Below the pieces are notes generated by a model. It had not been told where the DNA came from. It worked only from the letters and a program-made list of their open reading frames with translations, and made no database searches. Positions 9,653 through 20,765 of a DNA stretch of 46,417 bases are shown here, one piece after another; position 1 is the stretch's first letter, and the number at the start of each line of letters is the position of its first letter. The stretch covers positions 1 to 46,417 of the forward strand of contig BCKE01000088.1 in assembly GCA_001600495.1 (NCBI GenBank), given 5' to 3'. This stretch comes from Pilasporangium apinafurcum. Taxonomy: Eukaryota; Oomycota; Peronosporomycetes; Pythiales; Pythiaceae. Both the position numbers and the translations under genes were made by a program.

Positions 9653-10920
9653 GTTATTGATAGTTGAGAAGTAAATCGCGTGCCCAATTGGTGTCGAATT
9701 GGGAAATGAAACTCGTTGTATGCTCCGTGGATGAGCTCACTGTGGAGTGAGTAGTCAATGCTTCTCAACACGACAAGCGCTGCTGTTCGAAATTCGAAAT
9801 ACTGGAGTTTAGTATACCGCAGATGAAAAGGAATTAATGCTGATGGTGTGTATTGTGGGACCACCAGATTCCGTATGTTTAGCATCCGTAGAAGCAAGAG
9901 TCTTGCTACGTTAGCAGAGATGATTACATTCTTGGAGCAAATCCGTCGTTGTAATCCCATCACATGTGGTTGCGACATCTGAGAATGTTGTTTAGACGCA
10001 TAGGAGCCACAGGCGACAGATTGCGAAGAGGTGGATGATTCGTGAGAGCAACAAATTCCAAAAAATCCATTTTTCTCTGCCACTTGCTCACAGCTAATTG
10101 GATTCTAAAGTCTATGCATCAATTACTCCCATTTCTGTGGAGAGACGCACGACTCGTTCATTGGATTGGTTGAGAGATTTTTTATCACGGCTGAAGCAAT
10201 CAATTCGTTTGGGATTTACTTTACGTTGAAACTACCAAGGCTGTAGGATCTCTCGATACCACTTTATTTAAGATGCCAAGGAGAGAAGATGCTTTTTTTC
10301 GCCAGGCGTAGTTCACAGGATTGCGAGCCACATTGCTCAAATACTTGGTCTTTTAGTTGCTTCATATTCACCATAGCGAAAAAAAGATCCATCGTTCGCT
10401 AAACTTGAATCTGACTCTAGTGATATGCGTAAGCCTTATTTCACAGCAGGGCGATGACAATGCCAATGACAACCTAAAGTTGATGCTGATATTCAGTTGC
10501 AGTATATTTTAACCCAAACGATGTTTTATTACCACGCAGAAGAGTGGGAGTTGCGGCGCTTTTTTGTAGGATGTGGGCCATAATCCAAGCGTGGGTACCC
10601 ACAACTGAAGGCCGTAATCAAATACTGGACGACATAACGAGAAAAGTGTACGACAAAGCGATCCTGCACTGCAACGCGTAAGAAAATTTGGATCTCATGA
10701 TGGCCAACAGTTATATCGCGCATACCCACACTATGCCAGAAATTTTATCATTGCAATTAAAAGTATAAAAGGCGAGCAGCGTTTACTTACGGATTTTTGA
10801 TAACTCGTTCACCAACAGTCACATGCACAACAATTTCAAAATAAATCGTTTTTCCATTCAACATTTAGACACACCAGTAAGACTCGACCATCACATCATT
10901 AACCTTTATTTCCCACATCA
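9653..10920. other. Intergenic between temptin array and Fanzor locus
   Basis: I see no gene with supportable features. One open frame running back from about 10083 overlaps the start of temptin copy 3, begins at GTG and has no domain, so I treat it as chance. A perfect 12-base palindrome GTGGGTACCCAC lies at 10591-10602. The boundary of the mobile-element island could be anywhere in this stretch. Confidence 0.45.
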
Positions 10921-11007
10921 TTGTACCACGTGTGGTACAAATGGGAAAATAGTTACACTCATTCGTTCCCGGAATCATAACAGTGAGGACTTTTATCACC
11001 TCAGTTT
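10921..11007 (-). ncRNA. Candidate structured 3' end / guide-RNA scaffold of Fanzor
   Basis: Downstream of the Fanzor stop codon (11001-11003) a small stem TGAGG/CCTCA overlaps the stop itself. About 60 bases further on is a near-perfect hairpin, TTGTACCAC and GTGGTACAA around a 2-base centre (10921-10940). In TnpB/Fanzor systems the guide RNA scaffold is transcribed from the 3' end of the gene and its flank, so this is where it would be expected. That identification is positional inference. A Fanzor element end or an ordinary terminator hairpin are alternatives. Confidence 0.35.
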
Positions 11008-12871
11008 TTGATTTCGAGTACCAATTCATTCTCTTTCCTCGTGAACGCCTTGAGTCTCCTCTTTTTCTTCACTTGGTCGATGAATAGTCTCAAAATGTTG
11101 ATTGCGGCGTTGATGTCACGGTCCCACAATGTGCGATGACATTCACTATTTTTGCAGTGTCCCACACCATAAAGACCGTCACTGACAACTTTTCCGTCAA
11201 GGACGAACCCCTTCATCTTCTTGTGACAAGTACAACACAGAATGCTCGTCCTGAACTCGTCCACATCAGCAACACGACACCTGGAACCAATTTTCTTCTT
11301 TAGGGTCGTTGTAGGAACAGCAATGTTGCCTTTAGGCTGAGCTTGTGAAACTTGCATCTCCATATGCGATAACAATTCATTTATCGTCACCTGTAAGGTT
11401 CTTGACTACCTTCTCGTANGTCTNTTGNCGACGGANGTAGGNCNACCATCGTAGCCTCTTCATCCTCCTTGATGAATACACGTCAAGAAGACGATCCAAA
11501 TACACGAGACAAAATCTCACCCGTNNCAAATAGNAGNNAAGGTTNNCAANTTTTGCCGAAGGAAGTTTTCATTGAAGGTTTTGATGTCAGACTCAGCATC
11601 AATCCACTCTTTGGTCAACTTTGTTCGTCTATGGTAGCCGCACTCTCTGTAGAAACGACCCTTCGACCAGTGGATGACTTCATGTTTCACCTTCTCTCCT
11701 TTCAGTTTTTGCAGCGTAGCCATGCTTTCCTCTTTGTAGACAACAGCAGTGAAGATCTTCTTTCTTCCTGGGTCTAAATCGATGATCCGGTCTTCAAGAG
11801 AAAATCTCTCTTTTTGCTCTCTCGCAGGGAGCTTTGGACGGGAGATTGCCACACTGACATACTGTCGGTCGAGATGAAGTGCTCAAACTCCTTTCGCTGG
11901 ACTTTGGTCACAAGACCTATATTGAAGTACGTGCGCCATAACTCAGCGTTATCGGCGTAAAGCTCAACAGGCTCACCCAAAGCCTTAGCAAGATGTTCCA
12001 AGACGGTGGTGTTGATCTTGATGAAAATGGGTTTGAAGTGTTTCTGTGAAAGCAGATACCAGACTTGGCAACCCTTCATTCCATCATCCACGTGAGCTTG
12101 TATGTCTAACAACATTGTATGGAGAAAAGGCATGTGACGTTCCGGTGATTTGTTCAAGTCGAGTGGCAGCGGTCCGATCTCGTTTCTCACTCTATCCGAT
12201 AATTCTTGTATCCAAACAATTTCCGCAGTAGGGATGGGATACTTCTTGAACCTGGAGTACACGGGGATCAGGACGGATAAGCTATGCTGAGTTTCGGTGC
12301 TTGCACGGACCAGCAGTGAAACAGCACTCTTGGTTATCTTGCCTTGGTGCTTTTCAAAATAGTCACTGTTGTGAAGACGTATCTGCAGGCGCATCCACTT
12401 ACACAATCAGGAGTAGAACGTCAATCGGTTGCTGACTTGAAAATTCTGCCTTGCATGCTGAGCGATCAGGACCAACATCTGAGCCATGTGGGGTCTTCGT
12501 TCTGTCAGTTCATAATTCGAAGGATGTTGGATGCTGTAAAGGTCCAGACTGGTCTCCAAGTCAGAATGAACCTATCCACTGCCGGTCAAGTTGGCTATTG
12601 CAGATGAGCATCGATTGAAAAAGTTATTATCCAATGGAGGAAGTTCTTCGCTAGCTTCCAATAATCGCAGAACATGGACGGATGCCAGCATAGATATCTC
12701 ACATGCTATTCTTGAACAAAGTCGCACAGCCTCATCAATCTTTTTTGCTATTCTTTTGTCTTTGGAAAACTTTCTCCAGCCAGGCTTCACCGTTGTGTAG
12801 ACTATTTACTTTTGTCGAGCTTTCCGCTTTTTAGCGGTGTTCTCTTCAGTACCGTAGCTCGTTGATGCCAT
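11001..12871 (-). pseudogene. Fanzor nuclease (eukaryotic TnpB homologue), degraded
   Basis: Reading the minus strand from ATG 12871 gives a nearly full-length Fanzor1-like protein of about 600 residues. A basic NLS-like segment AKKRKARQK follows the start. In the C-terminal half come RuvC-I (DLDPGRKKIFTAV, about 11755-11790), the Fanzor-typical RRMKRLRW...Y.RRQ..YEKVVKNLTG segment (about 11405-11475), and the zinc finger C-x2-C...C-x4-C. RuvC-III DRDINAAINIL follows at about 11100-11130. Three in-frame stops (12806-12808, 12572-12574, 12407-12409) and at least two frameshifts (near 11860-11880 and near 11390) break it, and many Ns fall near 11420-11550. Fanzor proteins are established RNA-guided DNA nucleases carried by eukaryotic transposons. 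This copy is most likely dead, although the Ns leave room for assembly error. It faces away from the mariner transposase at 13192. Confidence 0.85.
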
Positions 12872-13135
12872 TTTATCACAACGTTCAAAAACAAGAACGC
12901 TTCGTAGCTTGTTTGATCTTTTCGATAATTTTAACTATACTGTTTCTCAAAGCTGCAGTTCTTTCTGCTTTGGCGAATAGTGTTGAAGCGACACTCAATA
13001 GATGGACATGAGGTGGTAAATACTTCAATTCAATATGGTTCGCTATTGAGAAGCCCAGTAGAAACTAACATTGTAAAACAGTGTGTACTTCATAGACTAC
13101 AACTCTACTTCCTCTAGTACATCAGGGGGAAAAAG
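12872..13135. other. Divergent intergenic between Fanzor and transposase
   Basis: AT-rich sequence with no coding frame. It would contain both divergent promoters if the Fanzor and the transposase once formed one element. Confidence 0.45.
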
Positions 13136-14065
13136 GTTATTACGGCTTGCAGTGAGAATGTCGCCTTTTTTATCCATAAAAATATATAGTCATGAAATCA
13201 ATTGTTGAACGACAAATTTGTTTTCATCTTCAGACCCAAAGATTCACCCTCAACAAGATAACTGAGATTCTTGATATAAGCAAACGAATCGTTCAACATT
13301 GGCTCAGTGGTGTTAAGTTTGCAGCACGACCTCTCAATCGATCTCATCTGCGAAAATTGAATGACAATCAGCCCAACCAACTTGTCATTTTTTTTCTTAA
13401 TCGTAATACAAGCACACTTGCTGACAGAGTTGTTTTCGTGAAAAATACGTATGATGTTGATATCTCTCTACGAACAGTTCAGCGCATCTTGCTAGAACAT
13501 AAAATCACGTACAAAAAGGCTTCNATTGCTTATCAAGAANNCTNTAGCACACANNAACNNCANTTTTTGTCATCANTGTCCAAANANACAGGGANAAAGT
13601 GGATAGCNTTGGATGAANCAGCATTCTTTCTCAATCACAGCCGAAAGTATGCATGAAGTGTGAAGGATCAGAGAGCTATTGTGAGAAAACCAGGACGACG
13701 AGGAAATTTACATTCGTTGATCTTAGCAGCATCATCCAATGGCGTTGAATGATGCTTGTTTTCAGGAAGTATGAACTCGGTAAGCAAGAAGCTGCTACCC
13801 GTACAGACGTGACCACAGAAGGAAAGCCAGACAATGGTGCTGGTAATAATTATGATCCAACTGCAATCTCTAGCGCAAGTTGATTAGCTTGGAGAACGTA
13901 GAAAGAATAACAAGTGTCCATGAGTGCCCACAAGGAGGCTCGTCTCTCTTTTAGGATATCCATACGCTGTGGCATTAGAACAAAGCCCGAAAGCAAATGT
14001 GAGGGAATACCTCAGGAACTTTTAGACTTTTTTAGGGTGACATTTTCGGTGCCTTTGGTAATTAC
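13136..14065 (+). mobile_element. Candidate Tc1/mariner-type element
   Basis: A decayed inverted repeat (20 of 30 positions match) joins 13136-13165 to 14036-14065. It flanks a mariner-like transposase at a size, about 0.93 kb, typical of this superfamily. The right arm ends immediately before the stop codon of the neighbouring PHD gene (14066-14068), so the element would have inserted at that gene's 3' end. The arms are short and imperfect, so the boundaries are tentative. Confidence 0.45.
13192..13790 (+). pseudogene. Tc1/mariner (DDE_3) transposase, broken
   Basis: The N-terminal half is intact: a first helix-turn-helix (TLNKITEILDISKRIVQHWLSG) and a second HTH/winged helix (ISLRTVQRILLEHKITYKKA). 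An N-rich stretch follows (13520-13620). The catalytic domain then begins with KWI.LDE, containing the first catalytic Asp. The phase continues after the stop at 13654-13656 as SVKDQRAIVRKPGRRGNLHS and LILAASSNGVE, with a second stop at 13750-13752. Both stops are TGA where the family usually has Trp (TGG), consistent with G-to-A decay. The C-terminal catalytic residues are missing. It is a dead transposase, divergent from the Fanzor pseudogene. Confidence 0.8.
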
Positions 14066-17000
14066 TTACAGAACACTGCTATCGTTGTTGGAAGAGTCAG
14101 GTGAAGCAAGCATTTGCAGCTTCTGCAAAATTGACACACCGCTTAGCTCCAGTTGGAAACTTCGAGCTTGTTTTTCCGCATGTTCTTTCCATACAAGGCG
14201 CTGGGCACCTGCGTCGACCGCTAATTCGCCATCTCGACTTCTCTCTGCAGCATTGAGATACAAATCTAAATGTCCGAGATGTCGAAAGGCATCAGCTAGA
14301 TACCACCATGCTCGCCGTTGCTCTTGAGAATCAATTGGAGTGTTTGCTGATGGGTTTCGTTCGAGAACATACAAGTAGAGACGACTTGTCAACAGATAGT
14401 GACCTTCTACCAACGCACGAAGGGCAAATTCTGTCACCATTTCCCACTTTAGCCGTGCTATGTGGGCTCCTTTGTCTAACGCACTCCCATTTGAATAACT
14501 CAATCCGTCATGGAAATGCAACTTTTTCACTTTCTTCTCCATGGTCCATTGTCGTAGCGCAGCTTTCCACGCTTCTTTCGCCAATCGACGGCTGAGAGCG
14601 GTTCCTATGCTTTCGTAACTAATTGCACACAGTGTGAGAATGTCTCGCTCCAAATATGGTGGCGGTGGAATATCCTGTAGATATTCCAGATACTTTACAC
14701 TCTGCTCCCATTCGCCCCGTTGTTGAAGTTGCACGGCGGCCAGCAGCAGCCACAGGGGGAAATCGTTTTCTTGGGAGAAAAATTCAATCAGTTTGGCGAA
14801 CATCTGCAAAGAGACACTGAAGTTTTCCATATGCATCATCACAATAGCCAGGTCTTGCAGGATGAAAGGATCAACTATCGATGCTGCATCTTTGGATGAG
14901 CGCTCTGATAGTGAATCTAATGCTTCACAGTAGTGATCATACGCTCGTTGGAGGTTAAACGCGTCATACGAAGTGTGCCACGCCTTGTGATGCGAGTACG
15001 CAAGAACAATTCTTCCATCCCAGTCGAGGGTGTCTTTACTGAGCACCCACATTCGTTCCAGCATCGAGGCTGCGTTCCAAAACTCTCCACGATCGTAGAA
15101 AGCCATTCCTAACGTGTAGAGAATGTCCTTTACACTTCCATCTGGATGATTCATTAACTCATTCGATGCAATATTCAATGCTAATGCAAGTGTGTATATC
15201 TGTACGCGAAGTTTCTCTTTTCTTGCCATGCGAGTGAGAAGCCAACCGCGAAAAAATCGTTGAACTTTTTTAAGTGCATGTTTTTCTAGAAGAACCCGCA
15301 ACTTCTCTTTCGTTTGGAAGTGTCGATACAGATGTTGGATCCGACTACACGCAGCGTTCTGATGCTTCTGCAGTGCTGCAACTGCTATCGATCGCCCCTT
15401 CCACAGCAAGTAAATTCGCTTCCACCATCGCATGATACGCCAAACCATCATAGTCTTCCTTGTCTTGACATATGGATGGACGCGTCGGCAAAAGAAGCGG
15501 CAGATCCGCTTTTTCGCCAGCGAATTCTGTTTCATGGCGTCATCGTAACTTGAGTTGATAGCCTGGCAATCTTCTGCTGTGTCTTGTAGCGTCAAAAGTA
15601 ACTCTTTCTTCACTTGGATTTGACGGAACTTCCGCACGAGCACCAATATAACACCAATGCACAACTGTAACATATGCAATGACATTAGTGCCTTTTGTTT
15701 GCGTTGGTTTAGCAATTCTTCGGAAATACGACGCTGCTCCTCCGCTAGCCGCTTCTTCTTCATCCTTTGGGATCGTTCCTTCCACCCTAGACAGACACGA
15801 TGGATAATTTTCGCAGCTAACTGTAGTTTAAATATGTTTCGGTGACTATCGTTAAGCCCCACACTTCCAGCTTCTATATCACCGGAGTTCACGTCGACAT
15901 CTTCTGCTGCTAAGCACAGAGACTCGTTCATTTCTATTACAAGCTCTTTCACTGTCAAGGGCTCGTCAATAACGTTGATCAATTTATCTTCACCATTCAC
16001 GATCTGGTTCTCTTTAAAATCTTCCATTAATAAGTTACATGGCTCGACGAAGTTGGTGTTCCGGAGACGTAGCAGTTTATACACATATTCGCCACGTTTA
16101 TAAGTTGAGTCATCAAATAGTTTCGCTATTTCCTCTTCCTCCAGCCAGCGTCGCTGCACCATTTCCTCCAATTTCATTTTGTCTTCAGGAGTCAGTACGT
16201 GCATCACATATCGTTTCTGTGGCGGCTGTCGTTTGACAAGTTCACGTTGACGCTGCTGCTGGAAGTGCTTCTTATCTTCAACAGAACCGTGCCAGAGCGC
16301 AACCGTTTTCTTCATCAATGCAAAAGATGCGGAATAATAAACTAGCTCGTTCGTACGTGCTACTTGACTCATACATTCAGAGTTCAGATGCAACTTGGTG
16401 TGGGTTCGTTGACGTTCCTGATCTAACACTTTAGCTGCTTTGGCTGACCGGAACTCGTGCCAGTCATATCCAGTTGTAGATATATCCCGCCATTGCTTTT
16501 GTACTGGATGTTGAATATCATCAACAATTTGCTTTTCTGGGGCGTTAACATCGACAGGAGGGTGTTTAGTCATGTAGTGAGCACTTTTGCGAGTTTGTCT
16601 TCCTGTTTTGCTTGACAGTGTAGAGATGATCACACGATTTCGTTTAGTCGGTGTGTTTCTTTCTGTTATGGATGGTACAGGATAATATGAAGGAGGATCA
16701 TCTAAAACCTCCGTCGATATGCATTTGTCGCATCGCCATCGAGCAATCATTTCCGCTGACGGAGGGAGGCGGATCTTCTTCCCACTAGATGTTTTTTGTT
16801 GGTGCTGGAACGCTGGATGCTGCTTGAGTGGTGGGGTGAAACAGTACAAATGACGACGAAACGAACAGGATGCGCAGCGCACAATCAATTTCCCGTTCAG
16901 GTCACTACAACAGCGGTCACAACATTTTGTATTCCACACATCTGCAGGGGTGCCAATTCGCTTTCGTCTCTTGAACATCGCTGTTTGTGTGAAGGCTGAA

Positions 17001-17404
17001 GAGCCTTCCAGTCCATCTTCACTGCTCTCGCGGGCATCTATGCTTTGGATATGATGCAATTGCTCAATATGGCTGGATTCATCGACTAATTCCGTAACCA
17101 CATTCGCGTCTCTAGGCGAATAGCAACGCTCGATAAAGGTTCTGTACTCTCCATCTACTAATATGGAATCCTTGTCATAGATCTCTGTAGAATTCTCATC
17201 ATTGTATAGAGTTGAATGCTCGCTCGTAGCAATTTCGCCATAAAATGAGGATGATGCTGTTTGAAGTGGAAATGCACCCGAATAGCAATCTTCCATGTCA
17301 TCATATTCATCTACAGGGCCATTTAGATCACCACAATTGCCATGTACTGCCTCATAAACATTCATACTTCGCTGACATCCATTAGATATTGCCGCATTCG
17401 CCAT
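14066..17404 (-). CDS. PHD finger / IQ motif / TPR protein
   Basis: This intact single-exon gene encodes 1112 residues. Residues about 150-230 form a PHD-like zinc module: CCDRCCSDLNGK, then C-x2-C, then HLYCF, ending RWRCDKC. A long charged helical middle region follows. Several IQ-type motifs come next (around IIHRVCLGWKERSQ, RIQHLYRHFQ and VQRFFRGWLLTRMARKEK), which would bind calmodulin or EF-hand light chains. The C-terminal third is a TPR-like helical array (for example LYTLGMAFYDRGEFWNAASML). The mix of a chromatin-type zinc finger with IQ and TPR repeats is unusual, so a simple functional label is not justified. A scaffold role is an inference. The stop codon abuts a probable transposon end. 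Confidence 0.85.
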   Translation of the reverse strand: MANAAISNGCQRSMNVYEAVHGNCGDLNGPVDEYDDMEDCYSGAFPLQTASSSFYGEIATSEHSTLYNDENSTEIYDKDSILVDGEYRTFIERCYSPRDANVVTELVDESSHIEQLHHIQSIDARESSEDGLEGSSAFTQTAMFKRRKRIGTPADVWNTKCCDRCCSDLNGKLIVRCASCSFRRHLYCFTPPLKQHPAFQHQQKTSSGKKIRLPPSAEMIARWRCDKCISTEVLDDPPSYYPVPSITERNTPTKRNRVIISTLSSKTGRQTRKSAHYMTKHPPVDVNAPEKQIVDDIQHPVQKQWRDISTTGYDWHEFRSAKAAKVLDQERQRTHTKLHLNSECMSQVARTNELVYYSASFALMKKTVALWHGSVEDKKHFQQQRQRELVKRQPPQKRYVMHVLTPEDKMKLEEMVQRRWLEEEEIAKLFDDSTYKRGEYVYKLLRLRNTNFVEPCNLLMEDFKENQIVNGEDKLINVIDEPLTVKELVIEMNESLCLAAEDVDVNSGDIEAGSVGLNDSHRNIFKLQLAAKIIHRVCLGWKERSQRMKKKRLAEEQRRISEELLNQRKQKALMSLHMLQLCIGVILVLVRKFRQIQVKKELLLTLQDTAEDCQAINSSYDDAMKQNSLAKKRICRFFCRRVHPYVKTRKTMMVWRIMRWWKRIYLLWKGRSIAVAALQKHQNAACSRIQHLYRHFQTKEKLRVLLEKHALKKVQRFFRGWLLTRMARKEKLRVQIYTLALALNIASNELMNHPDGSVKDILYTLGMAFYDRGEFWNAASMLERMWVLSKDTLDWDGRIVLAYSHHKAWHTSYDAFNLQRAYDHYCEALDSLSERSSKDAASIVDPFILQDLAIVMMHMENFSVSLQMFAKLIEFFSQENDFPLWLLLAAVQLQQRGEWEQSVKYLEYLQDIPPPPYLERDILTLCAISYESIGTALSRRLAKEAWKAALRQWTMEKKVKKLHFHDGLSYSNGSALDKGAHIARLKWEMVTEFALRALVEGHYLLTSRLYLYVLERNPSANTPIDSQEQRRAWWYLADAFRHLGHLDLYLNAAERSRDGELAVDAGAQRLVWKEHAEKQARSFQLELSGVSILQKLQMLASPDSSNNDSSVL

Positions 17405-17653
17405 TACTCGCCATCTCCATGCTTGTCAGGCAACAAAGTGCCGCCTGCATCAATGTTGCTAATTTTAGCAGATGCTGAGTTGTTTTACTCATTAGATTAC
17501 TTTCTTTAGACAATGCCTTGGGGGAACAATCAGCATTTTGCTCCTAGGGTATGAGCTCTTCATTCTTTCATTACTTGTTCTTCCTTCTACTTGGGGTCTC
17601 TATCAGTTGTCCAAAGAACAATAAACTGGGGGATATTCACTTCAACATGCACG

Positions 17654-20600
17654 CTACGCTGAAGCAGGATGAGCAATGTATCGCCAATCCCATCCTTCTC
17701 TCCAGAGCTCAACCGTCGGCCAGTAGTGATAGTCCGTCTTCAATGTAAACACTTTTGGCTTTGTGTTGATCGCAATGGTTTTCAGTCGCACCGAATCTCC
17801 AGTTCGTAATTTCTTCACAACACTTAAAAACTCATCCAGTGTTCCAGTTGTTTCACCATTCACTTCCACAATCCAAATCGTTGCGCGAAGTCCGTATTTG
17901 TGAGCAGGTGAACCATAGCACCATCGCGAGCAGTATACTCCACCAGCCTCTGGGATGTATCCCAGGCTAGCTACAGCGTAATGAGGGCTTTGCACAACAA
18001 GACCGCACCACACGATCACACGGTCAGTACCCATAGCTGACAACTGTGACGTCTGTACATGCACGGTAAGTTCCTCCTGATTTCGAAGCACGAGTACATT
18101 CAATTCTGATTTTCCTTCAGTCGCCAATTCCACGTCAGCATCACGAACAACGACCTGGCCGTCAATAGCGAGTAACAAATCCCCACTTTCTAACTTTGTA
18201 GCACAGTCTGTACCAGCAGCACACCGTTTAATAACAAGAATTTGGCGTTTGTCTTCATAACGACTCTCTAGTTTCTGGATCCACTCGTCGGAAAGCCCCA
18301 AACCTGAACGAGCTTTCGACAGTGAATAGGTAAGCAACTGTGCTGGTAGAATGTTCACAGAGGATGGAACATTGCCTGCTCCATTACGCAACTTCTCAAC
18401 GATCGGTCGAATAATACTGACTGGCAAGCCACGGAATACCTCTTTTCTTCCTGTTGCATCTTGATAACTGAACGAAAGCCAAAGAGCTCCCACATGCCCA
18501 TTTTCGTTGATGAACACACCACCTACTGATTTGGTGATCCGATCGAAATGCAACACTTCCACATTCGAAGCCTTATACCGAGGCGGCTGGAAATCTCGAA
18601 GCACCAAGCGATCAATCTTAGTCACAACAGACTTCATGGTTACCACCGTCCAGTTGCTACTCAGACCAATATAATCCGTCGTTTCTCCGACTTGCATGGG
18701 CTTTTCTGCAAACACAACGCTTTCGAGGTGTTCGGTGGCTGGTCCCAACTGCTTCGGATCGTACTGCACAATCGAATAATTGTGGACTGGATGGACGAAC
18801 ACAACTTTCGCTGGAATTTCAATAGACGCGGCAATGGTGATCAGTACGTCCCCAAGCGCGATTGGTACAGTATTTTGATCCACCAATACAAAACCATGAT
18901 TAGCATCGATTACGAGCCCCATGCCGTGGTAACTTGAGCTGGAGATTCCGTCAATCATATAAGGAATATCGAAGGAAACCATGACCAATGACAAAAGCAG
19001 CTTTTTCCCAAAGACGCTTCCTCCTGGGAAACTCAATGGTGCAGGAGAATATGTTGGAATCGCATTCGAGGAAGTAGTTTCTATTGCCTGTTCACAACAT
19101 GGATGCGCGTACCACACACCGTCTGTGTCGTCACGAATGCACATCTGCATGGGGAACCAGAGATGATCGACCATAATAAAAGCCGTGCGCACACGATGAC
19201 GGTCACGAATCATGAAATATCGCAAGACAGTCCGGTAGCCGTTCGGCAATGCAGCCATTACTCGCACGAAATCTTCAAGCGTTGGAGTTGGTTTTCCATC
19301 CACTGCTGTGATGATACATGGCTGCGTTAGATGTGCCTTCATGAACATATGCCCTGCCTGCGCCAGGTAAACGCCTTTCACTGGCAACGAAGCATTTCTC
19401 GCCTGTTGATAGGACAGCGAATGGATAATCCCACCTCCAATCTCCAGATACCGGTCAGGTGTGATAGTGTGCAGATCCTGAATGTCTATCGTTGCGGTTT
19501 GAGTGATACCTCCACGTTGGAACTCGATTTCCACCGTTTGACCCACATGCGAATCGAGAAACTCCTCAATGTTCAGGAACGTGGTTTCGTATTCTCCTGC
19601 GAATTTGATAAGCACATCTCCAGTGTGGAGTTTCTGATCCGCGGGACCATTCTGGATTACTTGATCGACTACCAGCATCCCTGTTTCTGAAGGGAAATGC
19701 TCGCGAACAATACTTTCAGTGGACTGTGTGAGTCCCAGGCGACGTACTTCGTCAAATGCCGTGTGCCGCAAAATTGCCTGCAACGTACCACGTGCGACTA
19801 GTTTCCCTTCTTGAATACATTTGAGTGCACGTACTACTCGATCTAACGGTAAATAAAAGGATGACGCTGCTTTCTTCGCTCCACCAGCGTTCAGTGCAAT
19901 GGCACATCCGTCGATATTCAGTACTGGAGAACCACTGGATCCACCGGATGTGCTGCTAGCTGCCGCATAGTAGAACGTATTGAAATCATTGTACGTTGAC
20001 GAACCATATGAAGGTGCTTCTCGGTCTAGCTTTGCTAGAATGCCGGGCAAGATGGACAATTTCTCTCCGGCATCGTTCCCGACGACACGAATCTCCACGC
20101 CAACTGCAGGTAAATGCACAGAAAAAAATAACATTAATTCCCCCAACAGATGCATCCCATACAACATATTCGAGGCTGCCTGTTCGTCACATACTCTTAG
20201 CTGCTTCCGGTCGCAATGGGATCTCATGGAGATCGAGAAACTTGACTTTTTCAGGATCAAAACGGAAAAATCCAAAGTCGTGGACAGGGTCGCTACATCA
20301 AAAGCAAACTAAATCAGGTCATGAACCTATAAAATAAGAACACTACGCTTCTCCAGATTCTGGGTCATACCGGTAGATGGGAACGAGATCCACTTCTTCT
20401 TTGTTGAGAAAGATCGCGTCAGCCACCACTGGTCCAGGCGTGACCACGTGGCGATTCGTCAGCAAAATCCCTCGCTTTCGATCCACAACGAAGCCCGTAG
20501 CAACACTAAACGATGCGCCGTTACCATCGAATGCGCGGACGCTGAGCAGACGGATGCTCACGATCGCGCGGATGCATTTCTCCAGCGATCGCAACCAGCG

Positions 20601-20765
20601 TTTCGAGTCGCCGCCTACAGCGCTGTGCGGATCCACATCCACGGCGCTCAGCTCCAACGGCGTTGCGCGCGGATCGTCCGCTAGCGACAAACGCTTCTCT
20701 GTTAAATTAGATTCGTCTCCTTCTTCTTCCATTTCCATTACAGGATCCTCTTCTTCCCGCTCCAT
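17654..20765 (-). CDS. NMA111: NMA111-type HtrA serine protease with PDZ domains
   Basis: Three exons (20371-20765, 20195-20292, 17654-20103) join to 980 residues, close to the usual length of Nma111. Both introns are GT-AG (78 and 91 bp), and splicing restores the conserved stretches [19 protein letters not shown] and [16 protein letters not shown]. The trypsin-like triad is visible: His in LTNRHVV, Asp in VHDFGFF, Ser in [10 protein letters not shown]. Several PDZ-type regions follow, and a second degenerate protease-like half is expected in this family. In yeast the protein is a nuclear protease linked to stress and apoptosis-like death. The N-terminus is acidic ([17 protein letters not shown]). 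It is transcribed in the same direction as its neighbours. Confidence 0.93.

Noticed and set aside
9628-10083. 151-codon open frame on the minus strand upstream of temptin copy 3
   Set aside because: It begins at GTG, overlaps the start of the real temptin gene and shows no domain or signal.
10990-13025. TGAGGTGRTAAA inverted pair (about 10993-11006 and 13012-13024) as Fanzor element ends
   Set aside because: Only about 12 bases with one mismatch, not extended by flanks, and one copy overlaps the stop codon. Chance cannot be excluded.
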